This document shows, piece after piece, positions 1-11,100 of a stretch of 64,000 bases of DNA. How positions within the stretch are numbered: position 1 is the first letter of the stretch; every line of letters starts with the position of its first letter. A program made the position numbers and the translations under genes. The notes beneath the pieces are model-generated. The model was given only the letters and a program-made list of their open reading frames with translations. It had not been told where the DNA came from and made no database searches. Origin of the DNA: Clytia hemisphaerica (Eukaryota; Cnidaria; Hydrozoa; Leptothecata; Clytiidae); NCBI GenBank assembly GCA_902728285.1, contig CACVBU010000534.1:1933939-1997938 (forward strand). The letters run 5' to 3'.

Positions 1-966
1 ACCCAGTTTCAGCGTCTTGCATTTCCAAACCTGTTTAGATTTTTACCAACTGAGGCCAGAGTAGAAATTGTCTATGCTTGTATCTAATAACAATATATCA
101 ACCCTCTTTCTATATTGTCTTGTTTATGCAGACTCGCTATTAAATAAGTTAATTGATTTCAATTTTTTTATAGCTTCTTGACCATAAACCTAAGGCGATG
201 GAAACATTGAAGAAATACAGTAGGCCAAAATTAAAATCTAAAAAGAAATCATCATGACGATTAGCCAAAGCGAAGTGAGATGGTGATTTGTCTCCATGGC
301 ATCCCTTGGATGTCGTCACTTTTGCTCTATGGAAGTACTTCATTGCTGGTCTTTGAGGGTTTGTTCGGTCTTCTACTCTGATAAAAATAATCCACCGTCT
401 ATTATTATATTTTCATGTATCTATTTTTTTTAATCCGTTATTCCCTTTTTTTTTCTCTATGTACATATGTAAACAAACTGAGAAAAAGGGGGACATTTTT
501 TGGAATAGAAAAACTACCGCTACACACAATTTTTGGATTCTCTTACCCGATGAAAAGCCATTCTTTTTTTTCAAACAAGGCAAGTGTTGTTTTTAATGGC
601 TACATATTTTTTTTAAAAGATTATATATGTTTTAAAATATTTTATAAGGTTGAGTTCTTTAAAAGAAAAATCCTTAATCGATCATAGCAACATTGTAAAA
701 AGGCAAATTTTTATCTTGTCGTATTTTTGGTAGCTGAAATCGAAAGCCAAATTTCTCCATAACTTACTTAGTAATAGTAATATTATTGCTGTATATATGT
801 GTAGGAAAATAAGAAACATTTAAAAGAAATTGAATATTAATTAATTTAATAGTGGTGTTTTCTCCATGATTTTTTAACACAATTGATGGATTTAGGCATT
901 CAGGGAAGAAGTTGTGAAAAAAAGCCCGAAGTCTGAGAGAAAATCTCTAATTTTAATTTTGATTCA
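1..966. other. AT-rich intergenic stretch, no gene seen
   Basis: No coding signal or recognisable domain appears on either strand. The short open frames are low-complexity (runs of Phe, Lys, Tyr) and lack plausible splice signals. There is no terminal-repeat structure that I could close. Confidence 0.5.
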
Positions 967-1477
967 GAAACCGACAGTGGATGTCCCTTACCAACATTAT
1001 AGTATGGGGAAATTTGTTAGCTTGATAAAATAGAGACGTGTTGTCTATTTTTGGAAAGCTCTCAAAAAATTAAGATTAGAGATATATTGCAAGTATAGGT
1101 GATTTCTTTACCTAACTCAAGATATTAACCCTTAAAAACAGTGTTTTTTTTCAGCCAGAAACAGCTGTTTTGTCCAGTTTTTGCGCTTTTTGAAGCTCAA
1201 TATCTCGAGTTAGGTAACAGAAATCACCTATACTTGCAATATATCTCTTTGATCTCTAACCTTGATTTTTTGAGAACTTTCCTAAAATAGCTAAAAATTT
1301 CATTAATTTTTGACCCTATAATTTTTGCCTAAGATCGTCATATTTGTGTCCGAAAAAAAATTGGCACCAAAGTTATTTTGACTCCCCTACCCCTTAGCTT
1401 TCCAAAAATGTATAACAAGTGCTTTGACTAAAAAAATCGAGCGATTTTACAAATTCCCCCCTACTGTTATCAGTCGG
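967..1477. repeat. Foldback (inverted-repeat) element of about 0.5 kb
   Basis: The two halves are imperfect reverse complements. The clearest pairs are GCAAGTATAGGTGATTTC near 1089 with GAAATCACCTATACTTGC near 1222, and the segment ending in TTTTTGGAAAGCT near 1060 with AGCTTTCCAAAAATG near 1397. The outer ends pair loosely (CCGACAGTGG near 971 with the CAGTCGG side near 1470). There is no coding capacity, so it is most likely a non-autonomous DNA element. The ends are approximate and no target-site duplication was found. Confidence 0.55.
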
Positions 1478-2250
1478 CCCCTTGATCTACATTTACATGT
1501 AAAATTATCCTTGATATGTGGTACCTTATCCTCAACAGTTAATTGTTCAGAGCGCCACCCTTCTTAATAAAATTGTTAATTGGCCAGTAATCTCAACCAA
1601 GAGGTTCAAATAAAAAATTAATTAAAGTTTCTATTGAACAAATTTAGATACATACACTCTTTTTCTTTTATAAGAATAACTTCTATAAGAATATCAGGGT
1701 GAGATTTCGGGTTTAAAACAATAGGCATTGTTTAGAACAATAGAAAAATAAGAATAATGCTCACCCTCAAGCAAAGTACACTGTTTTTATGGACATGTTT
1801 TTTTTTGACTGTATCAAAATTTCAAATTCAAAAATCCCATATTTTACAAAAACCTTAATAACTTCGATGCAAATGTCATTCGGGACTAGAAAATTCACAG
1901 AATTGGAGTTGATCGTGATACAAAAAGTCCTGCAAGGTCAAATTTATGAATTAGGAGTGCAATATGATTATTTTGGTCATTTTGACTTTATGCTCATATT
2001 TTACTTATTTTCTTGTAATTTCTAAAAATTCTGATTTGAAACCAATATTTGACATTTCTGAAGTCAAAATACCTTTTCAGGAGTAAAATAGGACAACAAA
2101 TGAGTGAGATATGAGTAATTTGGTCCAGCACCTTAGAAATTTAAAATTTACAGCTTACACTGCAAAATCAACGTTTGATTTATAAAATATTCCCAAAATT
2201 ATTACAACATAGTACTCTTACGATCTGGACCAATGTTGAGAAAAAGTTTG

Positions 2251-3008
2251 CCTCAGGTGAGTTAAGGCAAGTTCCAAACATATTTTGCGTGACGCGCACC
2301 GCTTCCCATTGTTCCTTAACTTTTGTATATAGCTCAAAAGAAGCGTATTAAGGAGAGGATTTCGGAAAGTGCTGGGCCGAAAATTTAAATTAAGTCAATC
2401 TCAAGATATCGGCCAAAAACTGATTTTTACGTTAGGAAATACGTCGAAAAAACACGTCAAAAAGACAAGTTAAATGACGTCATATTTAAAAACAGCGATA
2501 TCTTCGATTACATTGCTACAAATAACACCAAATTTTGACTGGAGACGTAGATTAACGATTCTAAATTATTTATAGAGAAATTTTCAAAATTTTTAGATGA
2601 CGTCATTTACTGTCGGTAAAAATTAAAATACGTCAAATAATGATGACGTCATCAAAAATTTTCAATTTTTTTTCATGCAATATTTCAGAATTAACAATCA
2701 ACGTCTCCAGTCTGCTCCAGTCAAAATTTAGTGTAAATTGTAGTAATGTAATCGAAGTTATCGCTGTTTTTAAATATGACGTCATTTAACTTGTCTTTTT
2801 GACGTGTTTTTTCGACGTATTTCCTAACGTAAAAACCAGTTTTTAGCCGATATCTTGAGATTGGCTTAATTTAAATCTTCGGCCCAGCACTTTCCGAAAT
2901 CCTCTCCTTAATACGCTTCTTTTGAGCTATATACGAAAGTTAAGGAACAATGGGAAGCGGTGCGCGTCACGCAAAATATGTTTGGAACTTGCCTTAACTC
3001 ACCTGAGG
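2251..3008. mobile_element. Foldback element with arms of about 270 bp
   Basis: The left end CCTCAGGTGAGTTAAGGCAA is matched by the exact reverse complement at the right end (TTGCCTTAACTCACCTGAGG). The pairing continues almost without gaps for about 270 bp on each side, through the GACGCGCACCGCTTCCC segment and the TGACGTCAT-containing segment. A spacer of about 200 bp separates the arms. The high arm identity suggests a young or gene-converted copy. There is no open reading frame. Flanks do not show a convincing target duplication. Confidence 0.8.
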
Positions 3009-3308
3009 CGAGTGTTCAAAGATCAAAATGGTCTTCAATTATTGAATAGTCAAAAGAAAAAGAAAACACCGTTTATGGAAATTACGGGAAATTAAATTAA
3101 ATTCAAATTCAAATAATTTGGAACATATTACAAATTTATAATGATAAAAGATGAAATGAACAGTTGGTCTAGCTTAAATGAGTAGGTAATGATTTAAATA
3201 AGTCCTTCGATTTTAAATGCTTGCATTTCTTTTTGCAACTTTCATCGCGACAGAAATAAAATTTCCCTTTATTAACTGGCGCCATAACTTGTACAGACTG
3301 CGTTTTGT

Positions 3309-3400
3309 TTGCGAAAACCAAAACATTCGAACGTTCGAAATGTAGAACGTTCGAAATGTAAACGTTCGAAATGTAAAAACGCTCGAATTTGTAAACAAAA
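3309..3400. repeat. Short degenerate tandem repeat, unit ACGTTCGAAATGTA
   Basis: Three to four imperfect copies of a unit of about 14 bp (ACGTTCGAAATGTA) lie side by side. The motif is locally palindromic (TTCGAA). No function is apparent. Confidence 0.6.
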
Positions 3401-4604
3401 AAGTAAACAAAGCTGGTGGGAAAGGAATGTGAAACATTTTGTAGGTCAGAGATTATTTTGGTGGCGGTTGAGTTTAGAGACCATGTCAAATCATTTTTCA
3501 TTCATATGATATTGAAAAAGGGGACATTATTATATTTAGATAACATATTATTGTAATCACAAGTTTTTAATGGGGCAAATTTAAATTTCAACGAAAATAT
3601 TCATGCGTATTCCTTATCTTTTCGCAAGGTTTGCCGTTATTTGCTTATTTTCAGTGATATTTTTTAAAGAAAAGGGAGGACCAGAAAATCAAGGATTACT
3701 CCCAAAATCTCCGTGATATGCTACTGTGCTCTTAAAATGTAGATTATAGTTAACTATCTCATAATTGCTAAAGAGTTTTGGATGAGATTAAGGGAGTAGT
3801 CACGGAAAAACTAGGTCTTGTCAAAAAGGACCATTTTAATCATCGGGCACTCATTTTTCGCTGTTGAATCAGTATAAAATTTACTTAATAGACTTATTAG
3901 AAAGTTTTTGAATGTTTTTTCCCAGAGTATTTCGGAGTAAAATATGATTAATTGGTCCAAAGCTTTACTAAGAACATATTTTCTGTACGAAAATAACAGG
4001 ACTATAATTAATCCTCTGGCACTCTTCAAAAGAGTTTTTTTGCCGTAAAAATGTTTTATAGTGTATTCAAAAGACAAACCGCAAGCAAAACCCCCAAAAT
4101 TATAAGAGTAGATAAAGCTAATGGAGAAAATGTCATTTTCTAAGAAATCGAAAATGACCCCTCAAATCATCAAATACTCTTGAATTTCCAAATATTTTCG
4201 GCTAAACCCAATCTTAAGGCCTAAAAGCACCCATATCAAAAGTTTTAAGTTCATATTTGAACTGCAACATCTAAAAAATTGAGATGACTTTTTGTATCTT
4301 TGCTTGGAGGGACTACATCGAATCATTTACTACTCCTAACTTTAGACCAATATTGAAGTAAGCCTATTACTGTAATGCTAAACATCTCTAAACTTCAAAA
4401 ATGGAAGGACCAATCTTATCTTAAACTACTCTGCAAATGACGTCTTTCTAGCTTTAAAAGTTTCATGGCTATCTTACAATTAGTGATGGAGGTGAAAAAT
4501 AACGATTTTGATACAGTCAAAAAAAAACAAGTCCTTATAAAAGAAAAAGCGTATAAGTGAAGAGTCTATAACTCGAGCCACACGTGAAATGAAAACAAAC
4601 ATGA

Positions 4605-4779
4605 ATGCAAGTCGAAGCAAGTCGTTTTGAAATTATTGCCATGGTGATTAACGGATTTTATTAAAACTACTTTCTATTCATAAAAAAATCATTTAATGTC
4701 TCAAGGGACATAATCACTATGGAAATTGTATGGATACGAGGCAAGTGATGTTCGTGACGTAATTTATGGAAAGGTCTAA
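4605..4779. mobile_element. MITE family A copy, left end worn
   Basis: This matches the copies at 21145-21332, 23215-23420 and 31741-31914. It holds the inner stretch with ATTATTGCCATGGTGATTAA and ends in GACGTAATTTATGGAAAGGTCTA. The left terminal repeat is mostly missing or diverged. It ends about 60 bp upstream of the candidate exon at 4838. Confidence 0.7.
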
Positions 4780-4837
4780 TCCCTGTTGCTCTTAAGTAAA
4801 GATATTGTTGTCATTTTTTCTTTAAAAAGCTACTCAG

Positions 4838-5059
4838 CTGGCGTTTCTCTCCTCCACCAGAAAACAAAAGTCCTCTGGAGGAACGGTCATCAATGGTTCC
4901 CTCACCGCAACGGTATCAGGTCCCGAACTTCCCGCTCAGAGAGAAACACTGCAGCTCATCATCATAGCTGTTGTGTTTCGCTTTGCTGTGAAGCAAAGGA
5001 AGTACGCGTACTATAGAAATGATCCTAAAAAGTACGGTCTTAACATTGCCCTGCATTAA
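4838..5059 (+). CDS. Probable last exon of an unidentified plus-strand gene
   Basis: An open frame of 73 codons follows an acceptor-like CTACTCAG at 4830-4837 and ends in TAA at 5057-5059. The peptide starts LAFLSSTRKQKSS. It ends with a hydrophobic stretch (LQLIIIAVVFRFAV) followed by a basic, tyrosine-rich tail (KQRKYAYYRNDPKKYG). The sequence is complex and codon-like, unlike the low-complexity frames around it. I do not recognise the family; a short membrane segment with a cytosolic tail is an inference. Earlier exons would lie upstream, but none is identified before position 4838. The stop is only 116 bp before the MRPL17 start codon, so the two genes would be very close, or this is an unrelated spurious frame. 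Confidence 0.4.
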   Translation: MAFLSSTRKQKSSGGTVINGSLTATVSGPELPAQRETLQLIIIAVVFRFAVKQRKYAYYRNDPKKYGLNIALH

Positions 5060-5175
5060 ATTTGAAACAGACCTTCTATGCTAAAAAACTAAATGTGGTC
5101 AGCATTTACGCGTGCGCAGTATCAAGCTTTTAGTGTACAAACTAAAAGTTTCGTGCTGTTCACCACAAATTCAAA

Positions 5176-8100
5176 ATGGCGACGCTTTATCGGGGCATCG
5201 GGGCACGCTGCTCTTGCCTTGTGAAACTTCAACAAAATAACATCGTATCTACTACAGTCAGGTGCATTTCAGTTTCTGCTCCTGATCAAATCAAAAGAAA
5301 ATGGATTTCCAAATGGAAGAACAACTTTCCAACGCAAGTTTACAGTGAAGGTAAAAAGCCAGAGCTAAAATAAAAGCACTTATAGATAGATAGCCTTAGT
5401 TAGCTAAAAAGTTTTTTTTATTTCGATCTTATTTGTAACCTGATAACAGCTGATCATAATTTTCTTACATACTTCTTCGTGCTGCTTCGTGATACTTCGT
5501 TATTGATAATGTACTTTATGGTACTCATCCAATTCGTTGAATCCGATGATTGACCATTACTGTTGTACTGTTAGACCAGACCCGATCAATCGAACTTGTC
5601 GAACCAATCGAACAATCGAACTAATCGAACTCCATCGAACGATTAAAGTTCGATTAAAAAAATTAATCGAACCTAATCGAACACTCACAATTTTTGAAGC
5701 AACAGCAGTTCGATTAGTTCGGTCAGTAAAAAGTTCGATTAGTTCGATGATATTAAAATCCTCATATCTTCCCTCGCTTGCAAATACTTTGTCCTGGCAC
5801 GCGATTGCCAATTTCGACAGTTCCCGGACTTAACAGCTTGATGTTTATTGTACCCGGATATTTGTCTATCCGGAAAAAAAGTCCGTAGCCCCTCTGTTGC
5901 GATTTCGCGCGCGGCCGAGTGGCGGAATACTATGCCCGCCCCAACAAACCGCTTCTTCTGGCGCTAAAAGGATACAGAAAAGGTGTGTAATCCGTTATCG
6001 GAAGTAATTTCCCGATTTACATTCCGAATTTGGTTTTGAAAAGAAGCTAATATACGGTGGCGGAGCAGCACAAACTTGTCGAACAAAATTGGTTTATCGA
6101 ACTGATCGAACCGAAACCCATTGATCGAACTTAATCGAACACTCACAATCTTTTAAAAGATCTTAGAGTTCGATTAATTTATTTAATCGAACTTTAATCG
6201 TTCGATGGAGTTCGATTAGTTCGATTGTTCGATTGGTTCGACAAGTTCGATTGATCGGGTCTGGGTTAGAGTAACTAAGTTGAAATAATTAGGAAGCAGC
6301 GGTTCGTCTGGCAGTGTACTGAGGAATTGGTCAAGATGCTGTTTAAAAGTTTGTTTGGTACAGTTTGTGAGGTTTCTAAGGGATTTTGGCAGAACATTGA
6401 AGAGCCTTGGTTCTTCTTGTGAGAGACAACCTCTCCCAGATATTTTTATGTTTGACATTTATCACAAGTGTTACGCGTAAGCCAAATCGCGTTTTACGAA
6501 CAACCTCTAAATTGCCGAGTACAGGAGAAAAAAAATCGAAATTCAAAATGGCGGCCAAGGCCACGATGATAACTATCAACAATCTTCGTTTTTCATTCAG
6601 CTATTGCAGCTCAATAAATCAGTGAAATAATTCGAAATAAAAAGTAAACAAACCTTGAACCATTCATGAATCCAAATAAATAAAAGTATTCATCTAAAGT
6701 GAAGATTACATTTCAAAATAAAACGATTTCCAAACCAACCTAAAGTAAGTCTCTGCCAACTAAAAACTTCTCTGCGGGGTCACTGACAAGGAGTTACGAC
6801 TTCAGACTTTAGATTCCAATTCTTGTATAGGCTGCAACTACACTGCCAAATGATATGTATTACAAAGACTTCCAATTGGGTCCATAAGTTAAGAAAATGA
6901 GATTATCTTATAGCACGGGGGTTCTGTTTTTAAAAACAAACTTCAAAATAAGATTGTTAATGAGCTTGTTACTTAACATATCACTTACTTACATAACTCA
7001 TTTATGATATAACACCCCTTTCTTAAATAAATGGCCTCTTAAAGTCTTTTATGTTTGCCGCAAGAAGGAAGAAAAATTTAATTTGACCCCCGGTTTTTTC
7101 TCTCGTTTTCTAGCCATTTCGCGCGTGTTAGTGTAGACACAACTTTAATCCGGGGAAATGAAGCGTTTTCATTGGTCTAAAATCACAGATGGTCACGTGA
7201 CCAGAATTTTTATCCAGGGAAATGCCGTGGCCGCAATGTTTTGCTTTAGTGAGATTGACCATTTTGTTGTTTAGATTTAAGCGGGCGAAATTTCTGTACA
7301 AACCAAAATATGGCTTCGTTGGAATACCGGTTGAAACACTTGTGTTATAGCTTTCAAATTGCATTTTCTACCCAGTCTCTGATTTGTGTAAGAATGCACG
7401 CCGTCTGCCTCGTCATTATAGTTGAAATTGGGGGCAATGTCTTCTAGTATGCACCACGTGTAAATGATTCTGTACCTGTCTCTTCTTCTTTCAAGACTGT
7501 AGATTTTCAGTTGGTTCAATTTTTCCCAATAGTTTAAGTGGCTCAACGAGGGGATACCGTTCAGGAGTGATTTTTGTAGCAGCTCTAGTTCTTGAATGAG
7601 GCATCTCTTTGATGGAGACCATAGTTGAGAGCAGTAGTCAAGGTGTGGAATGGCAAGTGACTTCCAAAGGGTTAACATGACATCTTTGTCCCTTGTCTTG
7701 AAAGTACGAAATATCCAAGAGCTGATAGATTTCACTTTGTTGATTTGGTTTTTGATGTGTTGATTGTAGCTCATCTCTCTATTTGGTTGAGTTGCAGGAG
7801 GCTTTAGAGGCCTATTCTCGCAACTATAGACGCTTACTAATGAGAGTCCCGTCAGCACCTTGAACTGACTACCCAATTCCCCTCACATGGCATGGGTTGA
7901 CCGGTGAAGGAACGTTCACTTGCCAAGTGAACTGCCGTGAGTGGGAATCGAACCCTGGCCGCCTGTACTCAAGGGCTATGGCACCTTTTACCTACTGGTT
8001 TTGACTTTTTTTTTTTTTGATCTCGAGATCAGGAATAGGTCAGATTTTTTCCATACATAGTTCGAATTTGATCCATTCATTGCACGGCGACTTTACGTAT

Positions 8101-11100
8101 CCCCGCACCTTGAAGCTTTTCTTGGCTGGTGAATTTGTGAAGAGTTCACTAATGAAAAGAATGCCGCTCTTCATTTGGCCGCCTTGCCTGTTCGGCCATT
8201 GAGAACTCCAAGGTCCATCTCGAGTATCATAATAAATGATTTTCCGCTTTTTTTCCATATGAATCCATTCTTATTGACCTGCCATTTATATACTGAGTTG
8301 AGATCGTTTTGGAGAAGTTGGACTTCCCCCAGTGCTTTCCTCAGCTGGTGTCATCCGCAAATGAAGACAGGACAGCGTTGTATATATCTTCATCAATTTC
8401 CTGTATCATTACAAGAAACAGAAGGGGACCTAGCACAGAACCCTGAGGCACCCCGGATATGATATCTGCATTTTTGGATAGCGTTGTGTTGACAGAGACA
8501 CTCAGTGTTCTCCCTGTAAGAAATGACTTTATCCATGATAGAATGCCATTTCTTTCAAGCTTCTGTAGCAGTATCGAGTGATCAACACGGTCAAATGCTT
8601 TACTGAAATCAAGATAGATGACATCTACATTGTAGCCATTTTCAATATAGTGGATTAGACATTCAGTGTGAGCAAGCAGTTGGCTTAAGCAGGATCTTCC
8701 TGACCTAAATCCATGTTGGTTGCTGTTGTAGAGGTTGTTTCTTTCCAGATGATCTTGCAAATTTTTTCTTAAATCTTTTCAAACTTAGTGACGTGTGATG
8801 TACGCGCGACAGGGCGTTAGTTTTCAGCCCCTTGTTCCTTTTTTGAAATAGGGTGATGTAACTTTTTTCAGTATCTTTGGAGTGAACCTTTGTCAAGAAT
8901 GTCTGCACTACAATCTGAGTGGTTTGGAAGCTGATTGTTTTTGAGAGAAATATAGCTGGAAAGCCATCTGGGCAGCTGAGTTTGAAGAGAGGGTTTGTAT
9001 CTCTCTAATAAAGTCGTCCTGTGAGGTCAAAATAATCAAGTTTCTCCGTAACTTGCGAAGGATTGAGATCAGGATTTTCAATGTGATTTTGGTGGTGTGA
9101 ATACAGATTTATATTGATCTTGAAGTATATTGGCCATCTGAAGGTTATTGTCTGTTAGCTTATTTGTGATGGTATCTAATAATGGTCCCACTTTAGGTTT
9201 GGTTTTAGAAAATCTTTTTGCGTAAGAGTAGAAGAATTTGGGGTTCACTTTGATTTTGGAGATTGCATCTAGCTCTTGGTGACCTTTCGTGGCATAGCTG
9301 CTTTGTAATTTTAGTTCGATATCAATCAATCTTGACTTTGTGTTCTTGTTGAGCTGTCTTTTCTTCAGTTTATTTCTTTTTCGCATGAGAATTCGATGAT
9401 CGCCTGGAATAATTGTTTTCTTTATGGGTTTTCGTAAAGGAATGTTGCTTTTGGTGATAACATCAATGCATTTCTCAAGGAATACATTGTATTGTTCATC
9501 AGGGTTAGAATCATAAGTTTTTGAAATATTTTCCCAATCAATATCATCCAAAGTTTTATTGACGTTTTCCCAGTCTATTTTGTTATTGTAAAAGTTGAAT
9601 TTGTCGAAGTCATTGTTAAAATTTTTTTCTGTATCATCAGTAATTCTAGTTTTGTTAAAAGATAAATGTGTAACAACCTCAATGTTGTAGTGATCAGAGT
9701 ATATGGTTGGTGTTGTTTGGTAGTTAAAGATCATGTCTGTATTGTTTGTTAAAAGAAAGTCTAAAATATTTCTGTTGGTGTGTGTGTATTTATTCACAAT
9801 TTGAGAAAGGTTGAACTGTAGTGCGAATTCATCTAAAAATTTTAAGAGTGATCTGTCACAGTTCACTGTATACCATTGTTGGTTTGAGAGTGTATGTGGA
9901 ATGTTAAAATCACCGCAAATGTTTACATTGTGACAGATCACTCTTAAAAATTTTAAGGACAGCAACCATAGAGAGTTTCAATCTTTGATACTATTGATGA
10001 TATAAGCTCTGCGAATTCTGGTGCATCTGGTTTGTGATTTGGGTTTGTTGTTAAGATCTTCAGAGTAAAGTAGAAGTCCTTCATTAGTAGGGGTTTGAAC
10101 AATAGAGATATGTCATCCCTCAGATAGAAGGCAACACCACCACTGTATCTTCCTTGTTTGGGTTTATCACGATCACGGTCCTTTCTATGTAAGGTGTAGC
10201 CTTCGATTTCTAGTTCTCCAGCTTTGTGGTTGGGTGATAGCCAAGTTTCTGTTAATCCAATAAAAATATGATTTTCAGTTGTCAAGATATCTCTCATATA
10301 GGGAACACAAGATGGTGCGGTTTGTGGACATAAACCTTGTATGTTTAAGAAAGCAAAGGTTGTTAGTGCAGGGTTCTTGTTGATTGGTGGTTTGGAAGAA
10401 AATTGTCCTGTAGATGGCGGGTGGTTGTTGTTTGTTGGAGATTTTAAGAGAGATGGGTGTGTGGTGGTGGTTTGAGACTTTCGTTGATGAACGAAATCAT
10501 TTGCAGACGGAAGTTGTCCAGGATTTTGAGAAAATCCAAGGAATCATTTGTGTCAGCATGACTCTTTGTTGGAGTTTCTGGTCTCTTTTGAGTACCTTTG
10601 ACATGGGCAAAAGTGCAATGGGTGTTGAAACATGCACCTCTCTTGATTGAAGAAGAGCACATTCTTGGGTGGAATTGGTTACATTTAGTTCCAGCATTAC
10701 ATCCCTTTGGACCCTTGTTTCCATGTTTCACGAGTTTGGTGCAGGCTTTTGGATGGTTGTACTGGCAGTTCTTGCCTCAAATACCGTGCTTGCATTTACC
10801 TTTGACATAAAATCGGCAGGTTGGTGGTGTGTTGTGTATCTCGGTTTCATCTTTTGATTTGTCAGATGATTGAGGGACTGTAGAGTCTGATGTAAGCTTA
10901 GTATTGTTTTCAAGTTGTCTTTGAAATCTTTTCTTCAAGAAGTCAGTTCTTCCTAGATAAACACCATCAAGGGTTCTGTCTGTATTTACATTGTTGTTGT
11001 CTATAATAACACTAGGTGTTAGTGGTAGTGATCGGTTCCTTGGCGTTGGAGGAAGAGATCTTGATCGAGGTCGAGTGGAGGATATTGAGGTGTCTGATGA

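Larger units (their letters stand above)
1648..4558. repeat. Possible large inverted-repeat element enclosing a younger foldback
   Basis: Around 1650-1830 the sequence has a TTTTTCTTTTATAAG motif followed by a T-run and GACTGTATCAAAAT. The reverse complement of the same series is found around 4505-4550. This suggests an old element of roughly 2.9 kb whose middle was later entered by the 2251-3008 element. The interior arms are poorly conserved and no target duplication is visible, so this is tentative. No gene is seen inside. Confidence 0.3.

Noticed and set aside
5537..5833. Frames with repeated NRTIELIEL or RTNRT peptides
   Set aside because: They translate the TCGAAC/TCGATT arrays of the 5576-6264 element on both strands, so they are not genes.
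7100..7300. Palindrome TGGTCACGTGACCA as an E-box regulatory site
   Set aside because: It lies inside an inserted DNA element within a dead LINE, so a role in host gene control has no support.
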